A stretch of DNA of 64,000 bases from Streptomyces nymphaeiformis (GTDB lineage Bacteria > Actinomycetota > Actinomycetes > Streptomycetales > Streptomycetaceae): the NCBI RefSeq assembly GCF_014203895.1, contig NZ_JACHJY010000013.1, positions 1 to 64,000 on the forward strand, given 5' to 3'. This document shows, piece after piece, positions 50,360-59,577 of this stretch. Position numbers and translations under genes: made by a program. The notes under the pieces were generated by a model. The model worked only from the letters and a program-made list of their open reading frames with translations. It was not told the origin of the DNA and did no database searches. Position 1 is the stretch's first letter, and each line of letters opens with the position of its first letter.

Positions 50360-51817
50360 ATGACCCCCACCACGACACCGAGAGGGCCGGTCACGGAGCG
50401 GCCCGCGCCCGCCGTCACCGCGGTCGTCGGTCTGCTCGTCCTCTTCGAGCTCACCAGCGGATTCGTCCAGGCCGGCATCGCCCCGCTCCTGCCCGACCTC
50501 GCCGCACACCTGGGCGTCGACGCCGTCGACACCAACTGGATCGTCTCCGTCCAACTCCTCGCGGCCGCCGTGTGCGTGCCGCTCTTCGGACGCCTCGGCG
50601 ACCTCCACGGCCACCGCCGCATGCTCCGGATCGCGCTCGCCCTCACCGCCACCGGCACCCTGCTCGTGGCGCTCGCGGACACCTACCAGCTCGTCCTCGC
50701 CGGGCGGCTCCTCCAAGGGCCGCTCGCCGCGCTGCTGCCCCTGGAGATCGCGCTCGTACGGGACCGGCTCCCCGTCGCCGGAGCGCGCCGGGCCATCGCC
50801 CTCCTCGTCGGCTCGCTGGCCCTCGGCTCCCTCGTGGGCGGCGTGGCGATGGGACTGCTCCACTCCGCCGCGGGCGACCTGCGCCAGGTCCTCCTCGTAC
50901 CCGCGGTGCTCGCCCTGATCTGCGTACCGGTCTCCTTCGTCGCCGTGCCCGAGTCCACCCGCCGGGCGAGCGGCCGCGTCGACTGGCCCGGGGTGACGCT
51001 GCTCAGCACGGCCGTACTCGCCCTGCTCGGCGGTGTCGGCGCCGCGAAGAACGGAGCCCTGAGCAGCCTCGCGGTCCTCGGCCCGGTCCTCCTCGGCGCC
51101 GTCCTGCTGACGGCCTGGGCCCTCGTGGAACTGCGCGCCGCGGAACCGCTGGTGGACCTCAGGGCCCTCGCCGGCCGCGACGCGGCCCCCTTCTACCTGG
51201 GCGCGTTCCTCTTCGGCATCTTCTACTTCGGCAGCCAGGCCCCCAACGCCACCTTCTTCGCCGCCGATCCGGCGGCCACCGGGTACGGATTCGGGATGTC
51301 CGCCCTGGCGATCTCGCTCGTCTCGCTGCCCGGCTACCTCACCGCCGTCCTCGGCTCCTTCGCCACCGCGGCCGTCGCGCGGCGCCTCGGCTACCGCCCC
51401 ACCCTGGTCACGGCGTTCCTCCTGGTGGCGGCGGCGTTCCTCCAGTACGCCGTGTTCCACGAGGAGGTGTGGCACATGGCGGCGGGGTCCTCCCTCCTCG
51501 GCCTCGGCATCGGTCTGGCGCTCGGCGCCATGCCGACCGTGATCGTCGAGGCCTCGGACCTGTCCCGTACCGGCATCGCGGCCGCCCTCTACAACAACAT
51601 CAAGACCCTCGGAGGCGCGGTCGCCGGAGGTGTCTTCGCCTCGCTCCTGGGCGCGTTCACCTCCCCGGCGACCGGGCATCCCGGCGAGAACGGCTACCGC
51701 GCCGTCTGGCTCGCCGGAGCCCTCTGCGCGCTGCTCGCCGCAGGCCTGAGCGCACTGGCCCGCCGCCGCGAGGCACCGGAGCCCCCTCAGCCGGCCGGAG
51801 CGTCCGCGATGCGGTAA
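50360..51817 (+). CDS. MFS exporter, DHA2-like (14-helix type)
   Basis: A 485-aa drug/H+ antiporter-like transporter. Motif A appears as GRLGDLHGHRRM near residue 77; the length and extra helices in the middle (after VDWPGVTLLSTAVLALLGG) fit the 14-helix DHA2 family. CAGGAGTGACC precedes the ATG, and it is only 2 bp from the amidohydrolase stop, so they form an operon that may deacylate and export, or import and process, an N-acyl compound. The tail overlaps the convergent response regulator by 31 bp. Confidence 0.9.
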   Translation: MTPTTTPRGPVTERPAPAVTAVVGLLVLFELTSGFVQAGIAPLLPDLAAHLGVDAVDTNWIVSVQLLAAAVCVPLFGRLGDLHGHRRMLRIALALTATGTLLVALADTYQLVLAGRLLQGPLAALLPLEIALVRDRLPVAGARRAIALLVGSLALGSLVGGVAMGLLHSAAGDLRQVLLVPAVLALICVPVSFVAVPESTRRASGRVDWPGVTLLSTAVLALLGGVGAAKNGALSSLAVLGPVLLGAVLLTAWALVELRAAEPLVDLRALAGRDAAPFYLGAFLFGIFYFGSQAPNATFFAADPAATGYGFGMSALAISLVSLPGYLTAVLGSFATAAVARRLGYRPTLVTAFLLVAAAFLQYAVFHEEVWHMAAGSSLLGLGIGLALGAMPTVIVEASDLSRTGIAAALYNNIKTLGGAVAGGVFASLLGAFTSPATGHPGENGYRAVWLAGALCALLAAGLSALARRREAPEPPQPAGASAMR

Positions 51818-52458
51818 CCCACCCCCGTCGTCGTCGTGATGACCGGCGGGCCGCCCAGCTTCCTGCGCAGCCGCCCGACGGTGACGGTCACCGTGTTCGT
51901 GAACGGATCGGCGTTCTCGTCCCACACCTGCTCCAGGAGGTCCTCGGCGCTCAGGAACCCCGGACTGGACCGCAGGAGCACCTCCAGGACGGCGAACTCC
52001 TTGACGGACAGGGCGAGCGGGCGGCCGTCCCGGAGGGCGGTGCGGCGCACCGGGTCGAGTTCGACACCGGCGGCGCGCAGCGTACGGGCGCGGGCGGCCG
52101 GCCTGCGGCGGGCCAGGGACCGGACGCGCAGCACCAGTTCGGGGAAGTGGAAGGGCTTGGCGAGGTAGTCGTCGGCCCCGAGCGTGAGACCGCTGACCCG
52201 GTCGCCGGGCGCCCCGGCGGCGGTCAGCATCAGCACCATCGGACGGTCGTCCCGCCCGGTGATCATCTGGCAGAGCGCGTCACCGTGGATGCCGGGCAGA
52301 TCCCGGTCGAGAACCACCACGTCGTACGCGTTCACGTCGAGCTTGGCCGCGGCCGCCAGACCGTCGTACGCGAGGTCGACGGCCATCCCCTGGTCCCGCA
52401 GCCCCTCCGCGACGACCTCGGCGAGCGACCGCGCGTCCTCCACGACCAGAATCCTCAC
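51787..52458 (-). CDS. OmpR-family response regulator
   Basis: A 223-aa two-component regulator with a receiver domain (acid pocket VVED near 7, phospho-acceptor Asp in VVLDRDLPG near 50, LTAAGAPG near 80, conserved Lys in YLAKPF near 102) and an OmpR-type winged helix (LSVKEFAVLEVLLRSSPG...TVTVTVGRLRRKLG). The GTG start overlaps the stop codon of nothing upstream but its first bases overlap the kinase stop by 4 bp in the operon (GTGA), so the order is regulator then kinase. It likely controls the divergent permease gene at 53734. Confidence 0.94.
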   Translation of the reverse strand: MRILVVEDARSLAEVVAEGLRDQGMAVDLAYDGLAAAAKLDVNAYDVVVLDRDLPGIHGDALCQMITGRDDRPMVLMLTAAGAPGDRVSGLTLGADDYLAKPFHFPELVLRVRSLARRRPAARARTLRAAGVELDPVRRTALRDGRPLALSVKEFAVLEVLLRSSPGFLSAEDLLEQVWDENADPFTNTVTVTVGRLRRKLGGPPVITTTTGVGYRIADAPAG

Positions 52459-53615
52459 GCCGTCGCCTCCACCGTCACCGTGCCGTGCTCCGGGGCCGCG
52501 GACGGCAGCGTCACCGTGACGCGCAGGCCGCCCTCCGGACGGGCCAGGAGTACGAGGCGGCCGCCGTGCGCGCCGACGATCGCGGCCACGATCGACAGGC
52601 CCAGGCCCGAACTCGCCTCCGATCCGGTACGGGCGGCGCCGAGCCGCTCGAACGGCCTTCCCAGCCGGTCGACTTCGTCCTGGTCCAGTACGTGCCCGCC
52701 GGTCTCGACGACCAGCCGTGCCCCGGCGCCGCCGTCCCCGTCCGTGGTGACCCGGATCCAGCCGTTCTCCTCGTTGTGCGCGATCGCGTTGTCGACGAGG
52801 TTCTGCACCATCCGGGACAGCAGCGCCGCGCTGCCGCGCGTCCGGACCGTCGGCCGTACCTCGGCGTGGACCGCGAGGCCCTTCGCGGAGATGTCGGGGG
52901 CGCGGGCGTCCAGTGCCTCCCGCGCGAGCCCGTCCAGCGCCACGAGGGTCCGGTCGGCGAAGGCGCCGTGCTCGGCCCGGGCGAGGAGGAGGAAGCCGTC
53001 GAGCAGGTGGTCCACGCGGTCGAGTTCGGTCCGGATGCGGCCGGCGAGAGCGAGGGTCTGCGCGGCGGGGTCGGGTTTGGCCGCGGCCACGTCCAGTGAG
53101 GCCCGCATCGTCGCCAGCGGTGTACGCAGCTCGTGCGAGGCGTTGCCGACGAAGCGGCGCTGCGCGACGAACGAGGCCTCCAGACGTTCGAGGAGGCCGT
53201 CGACGGTGTCGGCGAGCTCCTTCACCTCGTCGGCCGGCCCGGTCACGGCCAGCCGCTCGTGCAGGTTCTCCGCGGAGATCCGCCGCGTCGCCGCCGTGAT
53301 GAGCCGGAGCGGGCGCAGGACCCGTCCGGCCAGGAGGCGGCCGAGTACGAGCGAGAGTCCCGCCATCACCACCAGGGCGACGAGCGAGGCGAGGACCCAC
53401 CGGTGCTCCTGCCGCCCGTGCACGTCCGCGAGCTGCGCCTGCAGATCGCGGATCTGCTCCTGCGCGGTCCGGGGTTCGGCGGACGGGTCCGCGGGTGCGG
53501 AGAGCCGGACACCGGACATCAGGTACGTCAGGGCGAGCAGCGCGATCCCGGACCCGAGGAACCCCGCGGCGTACAAGAGGGTGAAGCGCCGTCCGACCGT
53601 TCCGCCCCGCAGCAT
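52455..53615 (-). CDS. Membrane sensor histidine kinase
   Basis: A 386-aa sensor kinase that is co-encoded with the response regulator. Two membrane helices (about 8-33 and 73-95) flank a short 40-residue extracellular segment. HAMP follows (RVLRPLRLITAATRRIS), then the H-box GNASHELRTP near residue 163, the N-box NLVDNAIAHN near 280 and the G-box SSGLGLSIV near 345. The extracellular part has coiled-coil character and no obvious ligand fold. On the minus strand the kinase gene's transcription start is near 53615; the regulator's GTG overlaps its stop, so the kinase is the first gene and the regulator second. Confidence 0.93.
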   Translation of the reverse strand: MLRGGTVGRRFTLLYAAGFLGSGIALLALTYLMSGVRLSAPADPSAEPRTAQEQIRDLQAQLADVHGRQEHRWVLASLVALVVMAGLSLVLGRLLAGRVLRPLRLITAATRRISAENLHERLAVTGPADEVKELADTVDGLLERLEASFVAQRRFVGNASHELRTPLATMRASLDVAAAKPDPAAQTLALAGRIRTELDRVDHLLDGFLLLARAEHGAFADRTLVALDGLAREALDARAPDISAKGLAVHAEVRPTVRTRGSAALLSRMVQNLVDNAIAHNEENGWIRVTTDGDGGAGARLVVETGGHVLDQDEVDRLGRPFERLGAARTGSEASSGLGLSIVAAIVGAHGGRLVLLARPEGGLRVTVTLPSAAPEHGTVTVEATA

Positions 53616-53733
53616 GCCCGCGCTCCTCTTCCCGTGTCCGCCCGGCCGGACCCAGCATGCACCGTCGCACCTAACAGCGAAGTGACAGGCACGGTTCGGA
53701 CCACGTCATGCCAGCATCCGTAGAACCGTTGTC

Positions 53734-55269
53734 ATGCATTCGACCAACGACATTCTCCACGCGGTCCACCGGGAGTGGACCGCCTTCCGACGCCCCGGCC
53801 GGCTGATCGCCATGGCGACCGCCGCCCTCGCCGTCGTCGTCCTCGGCCTGCTGTACGCGTTCGGCAACCACGCCTCCTGCGACGGCCTCTGCGACGCCCC
53901 TCCGACCGGGCCCGACGGCGCCCTCGTCCACGACCAGTTCTCCTTCCTGCACCGGGACCTGGGCGAGAACGGCGGCATCACGGTCCGGCTGACGTCCATG
54001 CGGGGCACCATCACCTACCCGCCGCCGCACCACGACCAGATCGTCCCGGGCCTCGTGCCCTGGGCGAAGGCCGGGATCATCGTCAAGGACGGCGTGCGCC
54101 CCGGATCCTCGTACGCGGCGCTGATGGTCACCGGCAGCCACGGCGTACGCATGCAGTACGACTACCGCCACGACGTCGCGGGCAGCGGCGGCGGGGTCTC
54201 GGCCCGGGCACCGCGCTGGCTGCGGCTGACCCGGTCGGGCGACACCGTCACGGGCCACGAGTCCGCCGACGGCGAGCACTGGACGAAGGTCGGCACGGCA
54301 CGGCTGCCGGGGCTTTCCGGGACCGCGCAGGTCGGGCTGTTCGCCACCTCTCCCGGTGACCTGACCCTGCGGCCCGTCGGGATCGGCGGCACCACGGAGC
54401 AGGTGCGCTGGACCCAGACCGGCGGCGTCTTCGACCACGTCGGCGTCGAGGGCGCGGACCCGGCCGCGCGATGGCGGAGCGACACCGTCGGCGAGGCGAA
54501 CCGGACGGACTGGGAGAAGTACTACACGCCCGCCGGCGCGGTCGTGAAGAACGGCACGATCACCGTCACCGGTTCCGGCGACATCGGCCCGGCGGGCGCC
54601 GAGGACGGCGCCCGCCCCGCGGAGAGCACCCTCGGCGGCCTGGCCCTCGCGCTGCTCGTCGTCCTCGTGGTCGCGGTGCGGCTCGCCACCTCCGCGCACC
54701 GCCGCGAAGCCACCGGGGGCGCGCCGGTGACCCGCGCGGAACTCGCGGCGAAGGCGATCGTCCTGGCGGCCGTCACGTTCGTCACCGGCCTCCTCGCCCT
54801 CGGCGTCGTGATGCCCGTCGGCAGGGGGATCCTGAAGGGGAACGGCATTCCCGTCATCGAGGTGTCCGCGCTCACCGGAGCGCGTGTCGTCGCGGGCACG
54901 GCCGCCGCCCTCGCCCTCGCCGCCGTCCTCGCCCTCGCGCTCGGCGCCCTGCTGCGACGGGCCCGGACCGCGACCCCCGTCGCCGTCCTGACGATCCTGC
55001 TCCCGTACGTGGCGACCTCGTTCCCGCTGCTCCCCGACGGCCTCTCACAGTGGCTTCTGCGCGTCACCCCGGCCGCCGGCTTCGCCACCCGGCAGACCCT
55101 CGTCGCATACCCGCAGGTGACCGCCCACTACGCGCCCTCCGCCGGCTACTACCCCCTTCCCTGGTGGGCGGGCGTCGCCGTCCTGGGCGCGTACGCGGCG
55201 CTGCTTCTGGGCCTCGCCCTGCGCCGACGGCAGGCGGGCGGGACGCGGCAAGCGAAGGCGTGGCGATAA
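53734..55269 (+). CDS. ABC-2-like permease with embedded ectodomain
   Basis: A 511-aa membrane protein. One helix near 25-43 is followed by about 250 extracellular residues that include a concanavalin/DUF1349-like segment (ITVRLTSMRG, VPWAKAGIIVKDG, then RLTRSGDTVTGHESADGEHWT), and five or so helices fill the C-terminal 220 residues. This layout matches ABC transporter permeases that carry a lectin-like domain between helices 1 and 2. No ATPase gene is adjacent. TAGAAC seven bases before the ATG suggests a leaderless mRNA. It faces the two-component operon across 118 bp and is the likely target of that system. Confidence 0.78.
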   Translation: MHSTNDILHAVHREWTAFRRPGRLIAMATAALAVVVLGLLYAFGNHASCDGLCDAPPTGPDGALVHDQFSFLHRDLGENGGITVRLTSMRGTITYPPPHHDQIVPGLVPWAKAGIIVKDGVRPGSSYAALMVTGSHGVRMQYDYRHDVAGSGGGVSARAPRWLRLTRSGDTVTGHESADGEHWTKVGTARLPGLSGTAQVGLFATSPGDLTLRPVGIGGTTEQVRWTQTGGVFDHVGVEGADPAARWRSDTVGEANRTDWEKYYTPAGAVVKNGTITVTGSGDIGPAGAEDGARPAESTLGGLALALLVVLVVAVRLATSAHRREATGGAPVTRAELAAKAIVLAAVTFVTGLLALGVVMPVGRGILKGNGIPVIEVSALTGARVVAGTAAALALAAVLALALGALLRRARTATPVAVLTILLPYVATSFPLLPDGLSQWLLRVTPAAGFATRQTLVAYPQVTAHYAPSAGYYPLPWWAGVAVLGAYAALLLGLALRRRQAGGTRQAKAWR

Positions 55270-55534
55270 TCGCTGGTGCGACGGCCGGCGTGCCTTGTAC
55301 GTTGGCTTCGCGACCGCGCCTCCGATGCGCTCGGCTGCGGCTACTTCCTTCCGAAACCAAGTGACGCCGCCGCCACTTCTGATCTCGGCAGGCGCGGGCG
55401 CGTGTTCGCCCCGCCGGGCATGGCGCCCGGGGGCCCGCCCCGCCCGCCGTCGTGGCCGGGGCCGTCCGATCCTTTGAATCCGGGGGGATTCACTGCCTCG
55501 TCACACCCCACGCGTCTCCAAGGTCTGGTCCGAG
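55270..55534. other. Non-coding interval upstream of the TROVE gene
   Basis: No gene is supported in these 265 bp. The codon-position GC pattern of the flanking genes breaks down, and a perfect 6-bp stem with a GGGG loop lies at 55476-55491. Bacterial Ro60 orthologues are often encoded beside a Y RNA, so this stretch is the natural place for one, but I could not fold a convincing tRNA-like module by eye. Confidence 0.4.
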
Positions 55535-57151
55535 ATGCTCGTGGCCCCGCACGTCTCGGCCGCCGCCCGCGCCATGCCCCCGTCGTCACCACGGCTCCAC
55601 CACAGGCCCGCAGGACCGGAGTTCCGCACCCACGCCTCCGGTCCGGCCTTCGTCCGGGAGCCCCGCGACGAGCTCTTCCTCCTCGCCGTCGGCAACTTCG
55701 TCTCGCAGCGGACCTTCTACGAGAGCGGCGAGGAACGGGACTCCCGGTTCACCCGACTCGTCGGTGAACTCGCCGTCGAGGACCCCGAATGGACGGCCGG
55801 TCTGCTGCGCTGGCTGCGCGCCGAGGGCAACATGCGGACGGCGTCCCTGGTCGGCGCCGCCGCGTACGTCCGGGCCCGGCTGGAGGCCGGGGCGTGCGGA
55901 GGCCCCTCCAACAGGTCCGTGATCGACTCCGTGCTCCAGCGCGCCGACGAGCCCGGCGAACTGCTCGCCCACTGGATCGCGACGTACGGGCGCACCGTGC
56001 CGCAGCCCGTGAAGCGGGGCATCGCCGACGGCGTACGCCGCCTCTACACGTCCCGGTCCCTGCTCAAGTACGACACCGCCGCGAAGGGGCTCCGGGAGTT
56101 CCGCTTCGGCGACGTCCTCAACCTGGTGCACGCCTCGCCCGACCCGGCCAAGCCCTGGCAGGGCGCGCTCTTCCGGTACGCCCTGGACCGCCGCCACCAC
56201 CCGGAGCGAGCGCTTCCGCCGGCGTCCGACCACCTCCTGACCGCTCACCGGGCCCTGATGGAGACGCCCGTCGGCGAGCGGCGGGCCGTGGTGACCGGGC
56301 CGGGCGGCTCCGAGCGGCTCGCCGCGGCGGGCATGACGTGGGAGGCCCTGGCGGGCTGGCTCCACGGCCCGATGGACGCCGCCGTCTGGGAGGCCGTGAT
56401 CCCCGCGATGGGGCCGATGGCGCTCCTGAGGAACCTGCGGAACTTCGACGAGGCGGGGGTCTCGGACGAGGTCGCCGCCCTCGTCGCCGGGCGCCTCTCG
56501 GACGCCGCCGAGGTCGCCCGCTCGCGGCAGTTCCCCTTCCGCTACCTGGCCGCCCACCGGCACGCGCCGTCGCCGCGCTGGGCGGCCCCGCTGGAACGGG
56601 CACTGGCCCACTCCCTGGCCAACGTGCCCTCCCTGCCCGGCCGGACCCTGATCCTCGTGGACCGGTCCGACTCCATGTTCTGGGACACCGTCTCCGAGCG
56701 GTCCACGCTCACCCGTGCCGACGCGGCGGCCGTGTTCGGCACCGCGCTGGCCGTGCGGGCCGAGCAGGCGGACCTCGTGGAGTTCGGCTGGGGCAGCGCC
56801 GAGGTGCCGTTCACGGCGGACGAGCCGGTGCTCGACGTGCTGAAGCGCTTCCGGAGCCTCGGAGGCACCTACACCACGAAGGCGATCCGGAAGCACTACA
56901 AGGAGCACGACCGGGTCCTGATCGTCACCGACGAGCAGGTCGCCGCCCACGAGCCCGTCGGACCGACCGAACCCGTCCCGGCCGACGTCCCGGTCTACAC
57001 CTGGAACCTGGCGGGTTACCGGCCCGCCCACGGCCCCACGGGCCCCCACCGCCACACCTTCGGCGGCCTCACGGACGCCGCCTTCCGCATGGTCGGTCTC
57101 ATCGAGGCCCGCCGCGAGGCCGCCTGGCCGTGGACGGCCGATCAGCCCTGA
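55535..57151 (+). CDS. TROVE-domain Ro60-like RNA-binding protein
   Basis: A 538-aa orthologue of Ro60/Rsr. The N-terminal two thirds are the HEAT-repeat TROVE ring (DELFLLAVGNFVSQRTFYESG, GLLRWLRAEGNMRTAS, RFGDVLNLVH) that binds misfolded RNA ends and Y RNA. The C-terminal third is a von Willebrand A domain with the metal-binding D-R-S-D-S-M (DxSxS form) near residue 373 and a later Asp in VTDEQ. In Deinococcus the protein works with Y RNA and PNPase in RNA quality control and stress survival. It stands alone here, with a convergent hydrolase gene overlapping its tail by 10 bp. Confidence 0.92.
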   Translation: MLVAPHVSAAARAMPPSSPRLHHRPAGPEFRTHASGPAFVREPRDELFLLAVGNFVSQRTFYESGEERDSRFTRLVGELAVEDPEWTAGLLRWLRAEGNMRTASLVGAAAYVRARLEAGACGGPSNRSVIDSVLQRADEPGELLAHWIATYGRTVPQPVKRGIADGVRRLYTSRSLLKYDTAAKGLREFRFGDVLNLVHASPDPAKPWQGALFRYALDRRHHPERALPPASDHLLTAHRALMETPVGERRAVVTGPGGSERLAAAGMTWEALAGWLHGPMDAAVWEAVIPAMGPMALLRNLRNFDEAGVSDEVAALVAGRLSDAAEVARSRQFPFRYLAAHRHAPSPRWAAPLERALAHSLANVPSLPGRTLILVDRSDSMFWDTVSERSTLTRADAAAVFGTALAVRAEQADLVEFGWGSAEVPFTADEPVLDVLKRFRSLGGTYTTKAIRKHYKEHDRVLIVTDEQVAAHEPVGPTEPVPADVPVYTWNLAGYRPAHGPTGPHRHTFGGLTDAAFRMVGLIEARREAAWPWTADQP

Positions 57152-58698
57152 TCGGAGGTGCTACGGGTGAACGTGCCCAGGCCCTCGTGGTTCAGGTATT
57201 CGACGGTGAAGGACTTTCCGTCCGGGGTGAAGGTGACCCCGGTGGGCCCCACGGCGTTCTCGCCGGCCGTCTGGAAGCTGAACGTGTTGCCGTCGTAGTG
57301 CGTGAGCCGGTACGACTGCGGCTTCGGGCCCAGTTGGAGCGTCAGGGTGCCGTCCGTGCCGGCGACGACCTTCGCGCGGCCGTAGTAGGAGTTCTCGAAC
57401 GTGCCCGCGTACGTGTCCGCGGCCTGCGCGGGCGCCGCGCCGGACGGCGGGTGGGCGTAGTCGGTCTTCGACCGGAGCGCGTCCGTCTGCTGCTGGTACA
57501 CCGAGTCCACGAGCGGGATCCAGTCACGGCTGACCTTGCCGGTCTGCGCGATGTCGAAGAAGTCGAGGGCGACGGCGTCGGCGACCCCGACCGGTGAGGC
57601 GTTGGTCAGGACGACGATGCCGAGCTGCTCGCCGGGCAGCATCGTCACGTTGGTGTGCGCGCCCAGCTCGAACCCTCCGGTGTGCGAGAGCCTGAGCCGG
57701 CCCTCGTCGTCGTAACTCACGTTCCAGCCCAGGCCGTAGAAGCCGGTCCGCCCGGCCGGGGCGTGCGGCGGGTTCGACACCGACTCGGGCCAGTGGGTGC
57801 GCTCCAGGGCGTCGGCGTTGATGATCTGCTTGCCGTCGAGCTTGCCGTTGCCGAGCTGCAGCTTCAGCCAGGTGGTCATGTCACGGGCACTGGAGCTGAC
57901 TCCGCCGGCGGGGGACTGGGCGTCCGGCTGCCGTACGAACTCGGCCTTCCAGGCGCCGTCGACCTTGGCGTGGCCCCAGGCCCGGTCGGTGGCGTTCGCG
58001 AAGTCGTCGAACCGGGAACTGGTGGAGTTCATGCCGGCCGGCTTGTAGAGCGTGTCGTCGGAGAGCTTCTCCCAGGACACGCCCTTCTCGTTGGCGACCG
58101 CCTGAGCGGCGGCCGTGAGGCCGAAGTTGGTGTATGCGTAGCTGGCACGGAACGGGGTGAGGGGCTCGTAGCGCAGATGGGACAGGACGTACGCGCGGTC
58201 GTAGCCGAGGTCTTCGAGCAGGTCCCCCGCGTGGTCGGGGAGGCCGCTGCGGTGCGCGAACAGGTCGGCGGCCGTCACGTGGGAGGTGACCCACGGGTCC
58301 TTGAGCGCGAAGTCCGGCAGGTTCGGGGCGACCGGCTTCGCCCAGCCGTCGACACCGATGGCTCCGGCCATCACGGTGGAGGCGACCGGCTTCGACACGG
58401 AGGCCAGCTGGAACACGGTGTCGGCGTCGACGGTGGCGCTCTCGCCGACCTTCCGCACGCCGAAGCCCTTCAGGTAGATGACCTTGCCGTCGTGGACGAC
58501 TCCGACGGCGACACCCGGCACGCCGGTGCGCTGCATGGCCTCCTTGACGACTCCGTCGAGCTGGTCGACGGCACGTTGCACGTCCGCGTCGTCGAGCTGG
58601 GGCGGGGGTTGCGGGGGAGGCGGCGTGGGGCTGGGTGCTGCGGCGCCTACAAGAGCTGCCGCCAGTCCTGCCGCGGCAAGCCATCGAACGGTGCTCAT
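57142..58698 (-). CDS. Secreted serine hydrolase, beta-lactamase/ClassC family
   Basis: A 518-aa exported protein. Residues 1-22 are a signal peptide (MSTVRWLAAAGLAAALVGAA), followed by a Pro-rich spacer. The beta-lactamase family 1 triad is visible: S-V-S-K near residue 100, Y-T-N near 193 and H-T-G near 340. Such proteins include D-aminopeptidases, esterases and penicillin-binding protein-like enzymes; true class C lactamase activity is not implied. A C-terminal lipocalin-like extension of about 100 residues (SYYGRAKVV, TLTLQLGPK) is common in the group. It is divergent from thyA across 81 bp. Confidence 0.9.
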   Translation of the reverse strand: MSTVRWLAAAGLAAALVGAAAPSPTPPPPQPPPQLDDADVQRAVDQLDGVVKEAMQRTGVPGVAVGVVHDGKVIYLKGFGVRKVGESATVDADTVFQLASVSKPVASTVMAGAIGVDGWAKPVAPNLPDFALKDPWVTSHVTAADLFAHRSGLPDHAGDLLEDLGYDRAYVLSHLRYEPLTPFRASYAYTNFGLTAAAQAVANEKGVSWEKLSDDTLYKPAGMNSTSSRFDDFANATDRAWGHAKVDGAWKAEFVRQPDAQSPAGGVSSSARDMTTWLKLQLGNGKLDGKQIINADALERTHWPESVSNPPHAPAGRTGFYGLGWNVSYDDEGRLRLSHTGGFELGAHTNVTMLPGEQLGIVVLTNASPVGVADAVALDFFDIAQTGKVSRDWIPLVDSVYQQQTDALRSKTDYAHPPSGAAPAQAADTYAGTFENSYYGRAKVVAGTDGTLTLQLGPKPQSYRLTHYDGNTFSFQTAGENAVGPTGVTFTPDGKSFTVEYLNHEGLGTFTRSTSDQG

Positions 58699-58765
58699 AC
58701 TTCCATTCAAAGCTCTGCGGGGACGCCTGTCGCGCTGCCGGTCGGGGTCGCTCCGTGGCCGGCGG

Positions 58766-58779
58766 TAGACTCGACGACC
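58766..58779 (+). promoter_or_regulatory. Leaderless promoter of thyA (-10 TAGACT)
   Basis: TAGACT at 58766-58771 ends eight bases before the thyA GTG, with no ribosome binding site between. Sequence and spacing are identical to those before the DUF4239 gene at 29021. Confidence 0.6.
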
Positions 58780-59577
58780 GTGGCGGATACCCAGTACGAA
58801 GACTTGTTGAAAATGGTGCTCACCTCCGGAACGGCCAAGGCCGACCGAACGGGCACAGGCACCCGGAGTGTCTTCGGGCACCAGCTCCGCTACGACCTCT
58901 CGCAGGGCTTCCCGCTGGTCACCACCAAGAAGGTGCACCTCAAGTCCATCGTGTACGAGCTGCTGTGGTTCCTCCGCGGCGACTCGAACGTCGGCTGGCT
59001 CCAGGAGAACGGCGTCAGCATCTGGGACGAGTGGGCCGACGACAAGGGCGAGCTCGGCCCCGTCTACGGCGTGCAGTGGCGCTCCTGGCCCACCCCCGAC
59101 GGCCGGCACATCGACCAGATCAGCCAGCTCCTCGACACCCTGAACCGCGACCCCGACTCCCGCCGGATGATCGTGTCCGCCTGGAACGTCGCCGAGCTCG
59201 ACCGGATGGCGCTCGCCCCCTGCCACGCCTTCTTCCAGTTCTACGTCGCGGACGGCAGGCTCTCCTGCCAGCTGTACCAGCGCAGTGCGGACCTCTTCCT
59301 CGGCGTCCCGTTCAACATCGCCAGCTACGCCCTCCTCACCCACATGGTGGCGCAGCAGACCGGCCTCGAACCGGGCGACTTCATCTGGACCGGCGGCGAC
59401 TGCCACATCTACGACAACCACGTGGAGCAGGTCACCGAGCAGCTCTCGCGCACGCCGTACGAGTTCCCCGAGCTGAAGCTGCACAAGGCCGACTCGCTGT
59501 TCGACTACGCCTACGCCGACGTGGAGATCGTGGGCTACCAGCACCACCCGGCGATCAAGGCTCCGGTCGCCGTATGA
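58780..59577 (+). CDS. thyA: Thymidylate synthase ThyA
   Basis: A 265-aa enzyme, the length of E. coli ThyA (264 aa), that methylates dUMP to dTMP with methylene-tetrahydrofolate. Key residues are visible: the nucleophile Cys in LAPCHAFFQF near 148, the phosphate-binding RRMIVSAWN, QLYQRSADLFLGVPFNIASYA, and DCHIYDNH. The GTG start gives the expected N-terminus (VADTQYEDLLKMVL). It overlaps the dihydrofolate reductase gene by 4 bp, the usual thyA-folA pairing, because ThyA produces the dihydrofolate that the reductase recycles. Confidence 0.98.
   Translation: MADTQYEDLLKMVLTSGTAKADRTGTGTRSVFGHQLRYDLSQGFPLVTTKKVHLKSIVYELLWFLRGDSNVGWLQENGVSIWDEWADDKGELGPVYGVQWRSWPTPDGRHIDQISQLLDTLNRDPDSRRMIVSAWNVAELDRMALAPCHAFFQFYVADGRLSCQLYQRSADLFLGVPFNIASYALLTHMVAQQTGLEPGDFIWTGGDCHIYDNHVEQVTEQLSRTPYEFPELKLHKADSLFDYAYADVEIVGYQHHPAIKAPVAV

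Noticed and set aside
55441..55500. A tRNA-like T-arm near GAATCC...GGATTC.
   Set aside because: The loop and flanking stem do not form a tRNA or a clear Y RNA module by eye.
57142..58698. Calling the secreted serine hydrolase a beta-lactamase resistance gene.
   Set aside because: The SxxK/YxN/HxG motifs are shared with many esterases and peptidases, and the lipocalin-like extension is not typical of resistance enzymes.
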